From positions 1,183,064-1,247,063 of the forward strand of contig JALAHT010000001.1 of the NCBI GenBank assembly GCA_025384855.1: 64,000 bases of DNA, written 5' to 3'. The notes below the pieces were generated by a model. The model saw nothing but the letters and a program-made list of their open reading frames with translations, ran no database searches and had not been told where the DNA came from. Positions 25,490 through 33,643 of this stretch are shown in pieces. Origin of the DNA: Luteirhabdus salina (GTDB lineage: Bacteria; Bacteroidota; Bacteroidia; Flavobacteriales; Flavobacteriaceae). How positions within the stretch are numbered: the stretch's first letter is position 1; each line of letters starts with the position of its first letter. The position numbers and the translations under genes are program-made.

Positions 25490-26427
25490 GATGCTCCAAA
25501 GGTATCCAGAATTTTCTCGGCAATGGTCTCTGCCAATTTTATCTTGCTTTCCATCGTCCAACCGGCCACATGTGGACTAAGAAGGACATTTTCCATAACA
25601 AGCAATTCTTGAAATGCAGGAGGCATTTCTTCAGAGAAAAGCGATTCAAACGATAATTTTTCGTATTCCAAAACATCGAGACCGGCGCCTAATATTTTTT
25701 CTTCTTTTAGGGCTGAAACCAAATCGGCCGTAACCACACTTCTTCCTCTAGACGTATTCAGAAACCAAAAGGGTTTTGAAAAAGCATTTATAAAATCGCT
25801 ATTCACCATTTTATCGGTTAATGGCGTCCAAGGGGTATGCAAACTGACCACATCGGCCATTTCCTGAAGCGTTTTCAACGAAACCTGTGTTGCGTTTCGG
25901 TCGCCAATGTCCTCTTTAATATCATAACAAAGGACCGTACAATCGAATCCTTTCAATTTTTTGGCGAAGGCCTTCCCCATATTTCCATATCCGATAATAC
26001 CAACCGTTTTTCCGTCGAGTTCGGTACCTCGGTTTTCCTCGCGATTCCATTGACCGCTTTTTACCTGCTTGTCGGCGCTATTCAACTTGTTAAATAAAGA
26101 TAGGAGCATACCCAAAGCGTGTTCACCTACGGCATTGCGATTGCCTTCGGGAGCGGAGAATAGTTGTATTCCCTTTTTCTCGGCGTACTCGGTGTCGATA
26201 CTTTCTAGTCCAGCCCCAACACGGCCAATAAATTTCAACTTCTTTGCGGCATCCAAAAATTCCTTATCGATTTTGAAACGACTTCGAATAATGATGCCGT
26301 CGTATTTTGAAATGGTTTTCTGAATTTCTTCTTTTGAAGAAGTATAGTCTTCAACATTGGTAAAACCAGCTTCTTTAAGGCGTTGCTGAAGAATGGGATG
26401 ATTGTTATCTAGGTGAAGTATGGTCAC
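25486..26427 (-). CDS. D-2-hydroxyacid dehydrogenase (phosphoglycerate dehydrogenase-like)
   Basis: A 313-residue NAD-dependent dehydrogenase. The Rossmann motif is VGIIGYGNMGKAFAKKLKG; the catalytic Arg is in NTSRGRSVV, the Glu in GAGLDVLEYE and the His in LLSPHVAGWT. There is no C-terminal ACT domain, so it is the short form. The substrate is uncertain: phosphoglycerate, glycerate or another 2-keto acid. The gene is coupled to the LuxR regulator. A 118-base gap (26428-26545) without visible features precedes it. Confidence 0.88.
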   Translation of the reverse strand: MTILHLDNNHPILQQRLKEAGFTNVEDYTSSKEEIQKTISKYDGIIIRSRFKIDKEFLDAAKKLKFIGRVGAGLESIDTEYAEKKGIQLFSAPEGNRNAVGEHALGMLLSLFNKLNSADKQVKSGQWNREENRGTELDGKTVGIIGYGNMGKAFAKKLKGFDCTVLCYDIKEDIGDRNATQVSLKTLQEMADVVSLHTPWTPLTDKMVNSDFINAFSKPFWFLNTSRGRSVVTADLVSALKEEKILGAGLDVLEYEKLSFESLFSEEMPPAFQELLVMENVLLSPHVAGWTMESKIKLAETIAEKILDTFGAS

Positions 26428-26545
26428 AATAAAGGAAAATCTAGTTTAACACTATTAAAAGTAACCATTTTAGAAAGTTGAAATAGTGCAATCGAAGAGT
26501 TTTTGTCAACAGGAATAAGGGGTAAAACTGTTGATATCCTTTCGC

Positions 26546-26938
26546 TTATAGAAATAATTCTTGGATTTCGGCAGGAATCCGTGACGGCTTCTGCGATTCG
26601 AATTCGACATAGCACCAAAGGGTATTGGCATTTACCATTACTTTTCCGTCTGAAGGTCTGGAAATTTTGTAGTTCCGTTCGCTCTTAACGCCCTCGGCGG
26701 AGGTTACCCAGGTTTCAAGTAACAGTTCTTCACCTTCAAAACTAGGGTTTTTGTATTCGATGAAGTGGTTCAACACTACCCAAAAATAGTTTTCGGTATA
26801 GTCCTTCGGGGCTTTTGCAAACCAATGCTTTTCAGCCAAATCGATACACCATTGTAGATAGGTGATATTATTAACGTGTCCATTCTCATCGATGGCGGAA
26901 CTTGGTACTACAAGTTTTTCAGAAAAAATCATCATCAA
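26546..26938 (-). CDS. Acyl-CoA thioesterase, hot-dog fold (4HBT-like)
   Basis: A 130-residue single hot-dog domain. The signature SSAIDENGHVNNITYLQWC places the active-site Asp/Asn region near residue 17, and later TWVTSAEGVKSERNYKI forms the substrate groove strand. It hydrolyses acyl-CoA thioesters of unknown chain length. The start overlaps the mgtE stop by 4 bases, so it is coupled to mgtE. Three Met codons begin the frame; the exact one is unclear. Confidence 0.85.
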   Translation of the reverse strand: MMMIFSEKLVVPSSAIDENGHVNNITYLQWCIDLAEKHWFAKAPKDYTENYFWVVLNHFIEYKNPSFEGEELLLETWVTSAEGVKSERNYKISRPSDGKVMVNANTLWCYVEFESQKPSRIPAEIQELFL

Positions 26939-28284
26939 AACCCTAACATTAATTTAGAGATGTAAAAAAATAGAAAGATTCCGAAGATATCGTTGCTCGT
27001 GGTGATAAACGGACCGGTAGCAATAGCGGGATCGATCCCACGTTTGTCGAGGATAATGGGAACAAAAGTTCCAATCAGGGCTGCTACGATTATGACCGAC
27101 AATAATGAAATTGCAATGGTGAGACTAACCATTTGGTCTTGGCCAACGACCAGGCCGAAAATAATCACCAAAAATCCTAATGCCAAGCCATTAATCATAC
27201 CAAGCCCAACCTCCTTCATGAGCCGATTGAAAAGACTTCCTCGTAAGGAGTCGTTTGCCAATCCTTGAACAATAATTGCGCTGGATTGCACACCCACATT
27301 TCCCGCCATCGCAGCAATAAGTGGCGTAAAAAAGAACAAAATAGGAAAGCTGGCGAGTGCCTCATCAAAGCCTTGCATGATATATACACTTCCCAAACCA
27401 CCGAAAAGCCCGAGTACCAACCAAGGTAACCGTGCTCGCGTGAGTTGAAAAATGCTATCATCGGCTTCAACATCTTCAGAAATACCAGCTGCCATCTGAT
27501 AATCGCGTTCCGCTTCTTCCTTGATAAAATCGACAATATCGTCGATGGTAATACGTCCGACCAACACACCATCTTCATCTACTACGGGAATCGCTTCCAG
27601 ATCGTATTTCTGCATGATACGTGCGACCTCTTCATTGTCGGTATGAACGGTAACATAATCCACTTTTGGAATAAAAACCTCGCTAATCTTGGTTTTTTCC
27701 GCTGCGGTAAGCAAGTCCTTTAGTGAAAGTCGACCGATCAGTTTTCCTTCTTTATCGGTAACATAGATAGAATGAACCCGCGTCACGTTTTCAGCTTGCC
27801 GTCGCATTTCCCGAACACAGCCGGCAACCGTCCAAGTTTCCTTTACGCGCACAAGCTCTTTCGCCATCAGGGCTCCGGCCGTATCTTCGTCGTACTTCAA
27901 CATCTCAACGATATCGGCGGCATGCTCGGTATCCTGAATGCTTCCGATTACCTGTTGTTGCACTTCTTCATCCAATTCGCCCATTACGTCAACCGCATCA
28001 TCGGTATCCATTTCTTGAAGTTCTTGTGCGATTTCTTCCGGAGAAAGATTGCTCAGGATACGTTCACGGAAGTCTTCATCCAGCTCCATGAGCGCTTCAC
28101 TGGTGGTCTGACTATCGAGTAGTTTCACTAAATAGGTGGCGTCCTCGAAGTTAAGTTCTTCTAGAATTTCAGCCACATCGGCGAAGTGAATTTCGGCAAA
28201 GGTTTCCCGTAGGGCATTCCCATCACGATTGGTGATGAGCTGCTCTATTTGCTCGATAAAATCATTTGTCAGTTGAAAGGGCAT
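26935..28284 (-). CDS. mgtE: Magnesium transporter MgtE
   Basis: A 449-residue inner-membrane Mg2+ channel. The N-terminal superhelical domain contains [20 protein letters not shown]. Two CBS domains follow (about residues 135-250), and then five C-terminal helices with [19 protein letters not shown], the [18 protein letters not shown] filter helix and [16 protein letters not shown]. In family members the N and CBS domains sense cytosolic Mg2+ and close the pore. Its start overlaps the rsmA end by 23 bases, an arrangement common in Bacteroidota. Confidence 0.96.
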   Translation of the reverse strand: MPFQLTNDFIEQIEQLITNRDGNALRETFAEIHFADVAEILEELNFEDATYLVKLLDSQTTSEALMELDEDFRERILSNLSPEEIAQELQEMDTDDAVDVMGELDEEVQQQVIGSIQDTEHAADIVEMLKYDEDTAGALMAKELVRVKETWTVAGCVREMRRQAENVTRVHSIYVTDKEGKLIGRLSLKDLLTAAEKTKISEVFIPKVDYVTVHTDNEEVARIMQKYDLEAIPVVDEDGVLVGRITIDDIVDFIKEEAERDYQMAAGISEDVEADDSIFQLTRARLPWLVLGLFGGLGSVYIMQGFDEALASFPILFFFTPLIAAMAGNVGVQSSAIIVQGLANDSLRGSLFNRLMKEVGLGMINGLALGFLVIIFGLVVGQDQMVSLTIAISLLSVIIVAALIGTFVPIILDKRGIDPAIATGPFITTSNDIFGIFLFFYISKLMLGF

Positions 28285-29056
28285 GCTGTTCTATCTTTTG
28301 GGTGAGCGATATAAATTGCGCCACCGATAGTTGTTCCGGGCGTTGCCCAAAGATAGTATCTTCTTTCAGTTTATCGGAGAGTTCGAAGGATTTTAAACTA
28401 TTCCTTAACGTTTTTCGTCGTTGTTGAAAGCCTGTTTTCACCACTTTAAAGAATAAAGCTTCATCACAGGGAAGCTCATAATTTTTCTTCCGCCGTAAGC
28501 GAAGGACACCGCTATCTACTTTTGGAGGGGGTGAAAAAACGCCAGGTTTTACTGTGAACAGGTATTCAGCTTCATAAAATGCTTGTACTAATACAGAAAG
28601 GATGCCGTATGTTTTTGAACCCTCTGTTTCACAAATGCGTTGGGCGACTTCCTTTTGAAACATACCTGTGAATTCAGGGATTCGCTCGCGATTTTCCAAG
28701 GCCTTAAATACGATTTGGGAGGAAATGTTGTAGGGGAAATTACCCGTTACGGCAAAGGGTTCTCCATTGATGAAATCAGAAAGATCGATTTTTAGGAAAT
28801 CGGCTTCCTCGACGGTAAGATTGATGGCCGGCAGCTCTTTTTCTAAATAAGCGATAGATTCCGTATCGACGTCCAATGCGGTTACCGGCATACCTTTTTG
28901 AATAAGATATTTGGTGAGCACACCCATGCCGGGACCGATCTCCATGATGTGTTTATACCCTTCAAGCGTAAGCGTATTGCTAATTTTCTCAGCTATGTTT
29001 TCATCGTGAAGGAAATGTTGACCGAGATGTTTTTTGGCGCGAACCTTTTTGGACAT
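28262..29056 (-). CDS. rsmA: 16S rRNA (A1518/A1519-N6,N6) dimethyltransferase RsmA (KsgA)
   Basis: A 264-residue methyltransferase. Family motifs are [30 protein letters not shown] (SAM binding), [16 protein letters not shown] and the catalytic [13 protein letters not shown] (NxPY). The C-terminal [14 protein letters not shown] and [12 protein letters not shown] are also typical. It dimethylates two adenines in helix 45 late in 30S assembly. It heads the rsmA-mgtE-thioesterase run; a near-consensus -7 box (TACCTTTA) lies at 29076-29083 on the minus strand. Confidence 0.97.
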   Translation of the reverse strand: MSKKVRAKKHLGQHFLHDENIAEKISNTLTLEGYKHIMEIGPGMGVLTKYLIQKGMPVTALDVDTESIAYLEKELPAINLTVEEADFLKIDLSDFINGEPFAVTGNFPYNISSQIVFKALENRERIPEFTGMFQKEVAQRICETEGSKTYGILSVLVQAFYEAEYLFTVKPGVFSPPPKVDSGVLRLRRKKNYELPCDEALFFKVVKTGFQQRRKTLRNSLKSFELSDKLKEDTIFGQRPEQLSVAQFISLTQKIEQHALSTDK

Positions 29057-29222
29057 AAAGTTATGCTTTTGAAAGTAAAGGTACTGAAAGAAGAGAGAAG
29101 TTATAAGCGACTAATTATCAGAAAACAACGCCAAATCGTGCAGTTAATCGATTAAAACTGAATTACATCAAATACTTGTAAGAAATTACTTATTTATATT
29201 CTATATTAGCTGTCAATCAGTA

Positions 29223-29267
29223 ATGTCTGGCATTCTTGATGAGGAGCAAGCAATGCCATTCGAATAA
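29223..29267 (+). CDS. Possible 14-codon ORF MSGILDEEQAMPFE
   Basis: ATG at 29223 is followed by 13 sense codons and TAA at 29265-29267. The stop is the first base pair of the terminator stem, as is usual for the last gene of a transcript. The peptide is acidic, with no hydrophobic segment. Hairpin 1 of the RNA lies wholly inside the ORF, so the conserved feature could be RNA structure instead of peptide. There is no visible ribosome site, which is normal in Bacteroidota. Confidence 0.35.
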   Translation: MSGILDEEQAMPFE

Positions 29268-29301
29268 GCCCCAAGTTTCACTGAAACGGCCGGGCTTTTT
29301 T
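29266..29301 (+). terminator. Intrinsic terminator, plus strand
   Basis: AAGCCC (29266-29271) pairs with GGGCTT (29292-29297). An inner stem GTTTC/GAAAC (29275-29287) is separated by a small internal loop. Six T follow (29296-29301). On the opposite strand no U tract follows, so it serves plus-strand transcription. Confidence 0.8.
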
Positions 29302-29608
29302 ATTGCTCGCAAATTACTTCTAGCTCGGTTCTGAAGGCTACAAACTTTCCCTCGAACGCAGCACTCTGCGAACGCATTTCGTCAGCATCCTCTTGATAAT
29401 ATCTTTCAAGAGTAGCCTTGCTGTCGGTTCTGTATTGAACGGAATAAGTGATACCACCCATTTCTTCTTCTACTTGAACCTTGGTCATTAGGGCTTTTTT
29501 AAACTTTCCCGTATCCAACATTGCAGGAATGTGCTCTTTCTTCATCCAAAGAAGCCATTGGTCGTGAACGCTTTCATCAACATTAATCGTTACGTTATAG
29601 ATATACAT
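29300..29608 (-). CDS. DUF4286 family protein
   Basis: A 102-residue protein starting MYIYNVTINVDESVHDQWL, the conserved DUF4286 opening, followed by WMKKEHIPAMLDTGKFKKA. It has a ferredoxin-like alpha/beta pattern (dimeric alpha-beta-barrel type). The function is unknown. The stop codon lies in the T tract of the opposing terminator. Confidence 0.88.
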   Translation of the reverse strand: MYIYNVTINVDESVHDQWLLWMKKEHIPAMLDTGKFKKALMTKVQVEEEMGGITYSVQYRTDSKATLERYYQEDADEMRSQSAAFEGKFVAFRTELEVICEQ

Positions 29609-29626
29609 ACTTTTTTATCTTTTTAT

Positions 29627-30286
29627 TTAGTAGGAATTCTTTCCGTGCTTTTCTATAAAATCGGTCATGCGTTGTAGCAGTTCTTCCTGTCGCTGCAAGC
29701 GAAATTGCATCATATAGCTATAGCTGGTTAGAATGTTCTTATAAACCTGATTATGGTATTTTTCACGATCCTGAAGCGTAGCGCGGCGCATGTCGAAATT
29801 GTTCATTACATACGGTTGAAAATTATCCAAATACGTATCGCGGGTGGCATCATCTAAAGCTCTTGCCCAGTTGAAATACTCATAAAGCGTGATAATGTCA
29901 TCGCGTAGCTTTAAATCGTTGATAAAACGAATATCGCCAGACTGTTTTAAACTGTTGTATGCATTTTGTTTGTAATAGGAATAGTTCAGTCCAAGTGCCT
30001 TTAGGCTGAGCATATTAATGTTCCAAAGTGAACCATCGGAGTCGAGTAGCGTCATAATCGAATCGATTGTCTGTTTCAGGTGCTTAGATGCTACAATGGT
30101 TTTTTCTAGATTCGCTTTGTTGAACTGCGTCTCTTCCGTGATATTCGTTATATGACGGTCTATTAACTTCGCCTGTTCTTTTTCTTCTGAACAAGTGTTT
30201 AGTTGGAAGGCCAATAGAATTCCAATAATTACTACAATAAACTCAAGAAAATGGTTGAGCCAATCAATTTTTTTGAAACCACGCAT
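29627..30286 (-). CDS. Membrane-anchored protein of unknown function
   Basis: A 219-residue protein I do not recognise with certainty. It has one N-terminal transmembrane helix (FLEFIVVIIGILLAFQL) followed by NTCSEEKEQAKLI and a long helical, probably coiled-coil, extracytoplasmic region. The arrangement resembles the flavobacterial DUF6090-type proteins, with an IVVIIGILLAFQ helix and then an N...E turn. DUF4286 begins 18 bases after its stop. A second ATG at 30292 gives two more residues. Confidence 0.7.
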   Translation of the reverse strand: MRGFKKIDWLNHFLEFIVVIIGILLAFQLNTCSEEKEQAKLIDRHITNITEETQFNKANLEKTIVASKHLKQTIDSIMTLLDSDGSLWNINMLSLKALGLNYSYYKQNAYNSLKQSGDIRFINDLKLRDDIITLYEYFNWARALDDATRDTYLDNFQPYVMNNFDMRRATLQDREKYHNQVYKNILTSYSYMMQFRLQRQEELLQRMTDFIEKHGKNSY

Positions 30287-30328
30287 ACCCAAAATTTATA
30301 GCGACAATATAGTGAAGAATTTCGAGCC

Positions 30329-32116
30329 CTACTCGATCGCATCGCCACGAAGCGAACGATAGCGTTTTCGGGCTTGAACAAAATAGATACTAGCGGCGTA
30401 GGAAAATATAATCTGTTCATAATATTCTTTGGCCTTTTCGGGAAGCCCCAGTTTTTCTTCGTACAGCTTTGCCAACAAGAAAAACGCATCATCGGCCAAA
30501 ATATCATCTTTATAAAACTCGATTAGCTTTAAGTAGTTGGCTTCAGCATTTTCAAAATCGCCTACTGTTTCATAAATTTTGGCTTGTTTCAAGAGCGCTT
30601 CGTCCTCAATCTTCTCGCCTTTATGTTGTGTAAGGATATCCTCTAACACAGTAACAGCTTCTTCATTTTTATTCTGAAGTGCCAACAAATCGGCTCTCGC
30701 ATATTTCTTTAGGGCGGTTTGGGTAGAATCTTCCAAGGAGTTATCACGAATCATTAAACTTAGTTGCATGGCATCGTTGGCAATGAGTTGTGAAGCCGAT
30801 TTCCGTAGCACATCCAATTGTACTTGCGCCCATTCGAAATCGCCCTTATAATAACTGGTCTTCGCCACTTTGAACCGTGCTTCCTGCGCTAAGACGTTCC
30901 CTTCCAGTTTGCTCTGAATTTGTGAATAATAAATAAGCGCCTGATTGAACTTTTCATCAAATACCAAGATATCGGCTAAGGTCATTTTAACATGGGCCTC
31001 GCGATAGGAGTTTAGGTTGGTAGCTAACAAATCCTTTAAATTTTGAATGGCTTGCTCCTTTTTTCCCGCCTTAAAAGCCAAAAACTCGTTATAGTCGGTT
31101 TGCAGTTTATAGGTACTAGCATTGCGACCGTATTCATCCAACAATTCCTCAAATCTTTTTTCCAGTTTGGGATAGCCTTCGGGAGGTGTAGTTTTTAATG
31201 CAATGGTCATCATATATTGATGTCCCTGCAATTTTGCTTCAGGAGAATAACTATTATCAATCAGAAACTGAACGAATTCTTCAGCATCCTCATAGGCTTC
31301 TTCCGAAATAGCAATTAAGGCAAGGTCTAGCACACCACGAAGGTTTTCCTCTTCACTTCTTTTATAGATCGCTTTTTCTTGAGCGAAGGCTTTTCGATAT
31401 TCCTTTTGTTGAATAAACAACCAGCTCAATAATTGATTGTACAACAACTGTGGATTGTTCTGTAGTCGATGCAGCAACGTTCTTCGGAGTACTTCATTGG
31501 CCTCGTTCAGCGGATCTTCAGTGATATAGCTGCTGAAATTCCGTTGCGCTACCGCTCTATAGGAAGGATTGCTTTGCATCAAATCGATATAGCTTGAAAA
31601 CATCTTTTCCAAATTCCCTTGTTCGCCATATAAGCGAGCCAATTGTATGTTGAAGTCTTTACTTGGATCGGCCTGCATGGCTTCCGTATACACCGCTATC
31701 GCTTCTTCCAATAAGCTGTAATCGGATAGTGCCCTTCCAACCGTATACGCATAATTTGTATTCTCCTTCGCAGCACGTATTGCTTTTTGATACGCTTCCT
31801 TTGCGAGCGAATCTTGCTGTTGAAGGGAATGGTTATAGCCCAACTCTACCCATAACTGTGGATTGGCACGCACCCCTTGTAACTTCGACTTCAACAGTGC
31901 TTCGACTTCATCAAAATGTTCTAGTTGTTGATGACTTTCGATAAGGGAAAGAAAAAAGTCCAAACGACCCGGGGTATCCTCATAAAGCTTTTCATAAATG
32001 CTCAAGGCTTTTTCATATTCACCTTGTTCAAAATAGTTTTTGGCTAAGGCCTCATTTTGAGACAAAGCCGAGGCATTCACCAAAAAAATAAAAAATACAG
32101 TTATCAGAATACGCAT
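30329..32116 (-). CDS. Exported tetratricopeptide-repeat protein
   Basis: A 595-residue protein with a signal peptide (cleavage near ALSQ, residue 20). From about residue 25 to the end there are repeated 34-residue helix pairs; AKNYFEQGEYEKALSIYEKL, YAYTVGRALSDYSLLEEAI and DAFFLLAKLYEEKLGLPEKA are examples. It is a periplasmic TPR scaffold, probably for protein-protein contacts. A TATCTTTA -7-like box (minus strand 32121-32128) lies 4 bases before the start, implying a short leader. Confidence 0.85.
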   Translation of the reverse strand: MRILITVFFIFLVNASALSQNEALAKNYFEQGEYEKALSIYEKLYEDTPGRLDFFLSLIESHQQLEHFDEVEALLKSKLQGVRANPQLWVELGYNHSLQQQDSLAKEAYQKAIRAAKENTNYAYTVGRALSDYSLLEEAIAVYTEAMQADPSKDFNIQLARLYGEQGNLEKMFSSYIDLMQSNPSYRAVAQRNFSSYITEDPLNEANEVLRRTLLHRLQNNPQLLYNQLLSWLFIQQKEYRKAFAQEKAIYKRSEEENLRGVLDLALIAISEEAYEDAEEFVQFLIDNSYSPEAKLQGHQYMMTIALKTTPPEGYPKLEKRFEELLDEYGRNASTYKLQTDYNEFLAFKAGKKEQAIQNLKDLLATNLNSYREAHVKMTLADILVFDEKFNQALIYYSQIQSKLEGNVLAQEARFKVAKTSYYKGDFEWAQVQLDVLRKSASQLIANDAMQLSLMIRDNSLEDSTQTALKKYARADLLALQNKNEEAVTVLEDILTQHKGEKIEDEALLKQAKIYETVGDFENAEANYLKLIEFYKDDILADDAFFLLAKLYEEKLGLPEKAKEYYEQIIFSYAASIYFVQARKRYRSLRGDAIE

Positions 32117-32188
32117 GCGCTAAAGATAATGATTTGGTTCGGGAAAATACTTGCAAAAACAGCGCCATTTTAGCTATCATTACCGCTC

Positions 32189-32218
32189 TTGAGCAACGAA
32201 ATTATAATAGTACCTTTG
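32189..32218 (+). promoter_or_regulatory. Promoter of the thiamine-binding/PnuC operon
   Basis: TTG (32189-32191), a 19-base spacer, then TACCTTTG (32211-32218) give a full Bacteroidota-type promoter. The predicted start near 32225 rules out a longer N-terminus for the first gene and supports the ATG at 32240. There is no TPP-riboswitch signature between promoter and gene. Confidence 0.7.
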
Positions 32219-32239
32219 AAGAAATTAGCAGAAAAAAAT

Positions 32240-32500
32240 ATGGATATTTCAGTTGAATTAACCCTAACGCCGATTCAAGATGATTACGAACCGGCCATCA
32301 TCAATTTTATAAAGGAATTACGTGGTTCTGGACTTACCGTAAAGGAAAATCCGCTGAGCACACAAGTATATGGCTCTTATGATGAAGTAATGAATGTGCT
32401 AGTGCCACATATGAAATCAGCACTCGAAGCCGTAGATAGAGGCTTGCTGTATATGAAAATGGTAAAAAGCGATAGAAGCGACTATGAGCCTCATTTTTGA
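32240..32500 (+). CDS. Thiamine-binding protein (MTH1187/YkoF superfamily)
   Basis: An 86-residue protein, MDISVELTLTPIQDDYEPAI then ENPLSTQVYGSYDEVMNVL, matching the small ferredoxin-like thiamine-binding family. In YkoF-type proteins this fold binds thiamine or hydroxymethylpyrimidine in the cytoplasm. It overlaps pnuC by 17 bases; the pairing with a PnuC-type carrier supports a vitamin-uptake role. Confidence 0.82.
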   Translation: MDISVELTLTPIQDDYEPAIINFIKELRGSGLTVKENPLSTQVYGSYDEVMNVLVPHMKSALEAVDRGLLYMKMVKSDRSDYEPHF

Positions 32501-33116
32501 TTGGTTTTTTAGTCAGTACGATGGCATCCCAACCTATCTAATCGTCCTTGAACTGATAGGGGTTCTGTTCGGGTTCTTAAGCGTTTGGTATTCCAAACAG
32601 GATAATATTTTAGTGTATCCAACGGGAATAATCAGTACGGCCATATTTGTATACATTCTATCGGTGTACGGACTGTTGGGCGATATGCTCATTAATGGGT
32701 ATTATTTTGCTATGAGTATTTACGGTTGGTATGTTTGGACCCGAAAAGTTGATACTGTTCATTTTACTCCCATAACTAACACCACCACCAAGGAGAAACG
32801 AACATCGGTTCTATTGTTTGTCGCTACCATCCTCTTCGTTTTTGGGATCTATCAATATTTTGATAAATGGGACAGCTGGACGGCCTACGTCGATACGCTA
32901 ACCACGGCTATCTTTTTCGTTGGCATGTGGCTCATGGCTCGGAAAAAGTTGGAGAATTGGGTGTATTGGATTATTGGCGATCTGATTTCGGTACCCCTGT
33001 ACATTTACAAAGGATTGTTATTTACAGCCTTTCAATACGCATTATTTACGATTATTGCCATTTACGGATATAAGGCATGGAAGAAAAACTTACGCAACGA
33101 CCTAGCACCGTTATAA
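32484..33116 (+). CDS. pnuC: PnuC family vitamin transporter (PnuT-like?)
   Basis: A 210-residue inner-membrane protein with about seven helices. FLSVWYSKQDNILVYPTGI and NGYYFAMSIYGWYVWTRK are the PnuC signatures, and WVYWIIGDLISVPLYIYKG lies in the last helices. PnuC members carry nicotinamide riboside (PnuC), riboflavin (PnuX) or thiamine (PnuT). The thiamine-binding neighbour argues for thiamine; the NadR-like neighbour argues for nicotinamide riboside. Confidence 0.88.
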   Translation: MSLIFDWFFSQYDGIPTYLIVLELIGVLFGFLSVWYSKQDNILVYPTGIISTAIFVYILSVYGLLGDMLINGYYFAMSIYGWYVWTRKVDTVHFTPITNTTTKEKRTSVLLFVATILFVFGIYQYFDKWDSWTAYVDTLTTAIFFVGMWLMARKKLENWVYWIIGDLISVPLYIYKGLLFTAFQYALFTIIAIYGYKAWKKNLRNDLAPL

Positions 33117-33637
33117 AGATAGTACTGTTCGGACCCGAATCGACAGGGAAGACCACCTTGGCCGAAGCCTTGGCGGAAAAATATAATACCAATTGGGTAC
33201 CCGAATTTATGCGAAGCTATTTAGAGCACAAGTGGGAGGCGAAAGGAGAAACGATAACCCGCTCCGATATTCGGCCAATAGCGGAAGGTCAGATGAAAGC
33301 AGAAAATATGCAGACCCTGAAAGCGGATAAACTTTTGTTTTGCGATACCAACCTTCGAGAGCTAAAGGTGTACGCGAATTATTACTATGACGAAGGCTGT
33401 CCGTCCTACCTTTCGGAAGCCGTTGAAAATCATTATTACCATCATTATTTTTTGACTGATATCGATGTGCCTTGGACACCTGATATTTTAAGGGATCGAC
33501 CTAATGATAGAGTCGAAATGTTTCGTATTTTTGAAGAGGAGTTGTCGCACTATTCACTTCCCTACACCATTCTAAAAGGAACAATAAAAGCCAGGATGCA
33601 AACTGCTTCCCAGGTCATCGACACATTATTGAGGTAA
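33077..33637 (+). CDS. NadR-like P-loop kinase (ribosylnicotinamide kinase-type ATPase)
   Basis: A 186-residue P-loop protein: Walker A LFGPESTGKTTLAEALA, then WVPEFMRSYLEHKW and LLFCDTNLRELKVYA, all typical of the kinase half of NadR. There is no adenylyltransferase domain or DNA-binding part. Its 5' end overlaps pnuC by 40 bases. It would phosphorylate the vitamin as it enters and so trap it; nicotinamide riboside is the family substrate, thiamine a possibility. Confidence 0.85.
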   Translation: MEEKLTQRPSTVIKIVLFGPESTGKTTLAEALAEKYNTNWVPEFMRSYLEHKWEAKGETITRSDIRPIAEGQMKAENMQTLKADKLLFCDTNLRELKVYANYYYDEGCPSYLSEAVENHYYHHYFLTDIDVPWTPDILRDRPNDRVEMFRIFEEELSHYSLPYTILKGTIKARMQTASQVIDTLLR

Positions 33638-33643
33638 CAAACT

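Larger units (their letters stand above)
29200..29301 (+). ncRNA. Candidate small transcript with two hairpins (may encode a 14-residue peptide)
   Basis: This plus-strand unit lies between two minus-strand genes. A weak promoter-like pair precedes it: TTG at 29176-29178 and the imperfect box TATATTCT after it. Hairpin 1 pairs TGGCATT-CTTG (29228-29238) with CAAG-c-AATGCCA (29247-29258), exposing ATGAGGAG in the loop. Hairpin 2 is a strong terminator (29266-29301). No plus-strand gene lies upstream that could use this terminator, so it implies its own transcript. No RNA family could be checked. Confidence 0.5.

Noticed and set aside
29223-29301. tmRNA or SRP RNA as explanation of the small unit
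   Set aside because: The unit lacks the tRNA-like ends and tag layout of tmRNA and the GGAA/GCAG tetraloop arrangement of SRP RNA, and it is far shorter than 6S RNA.
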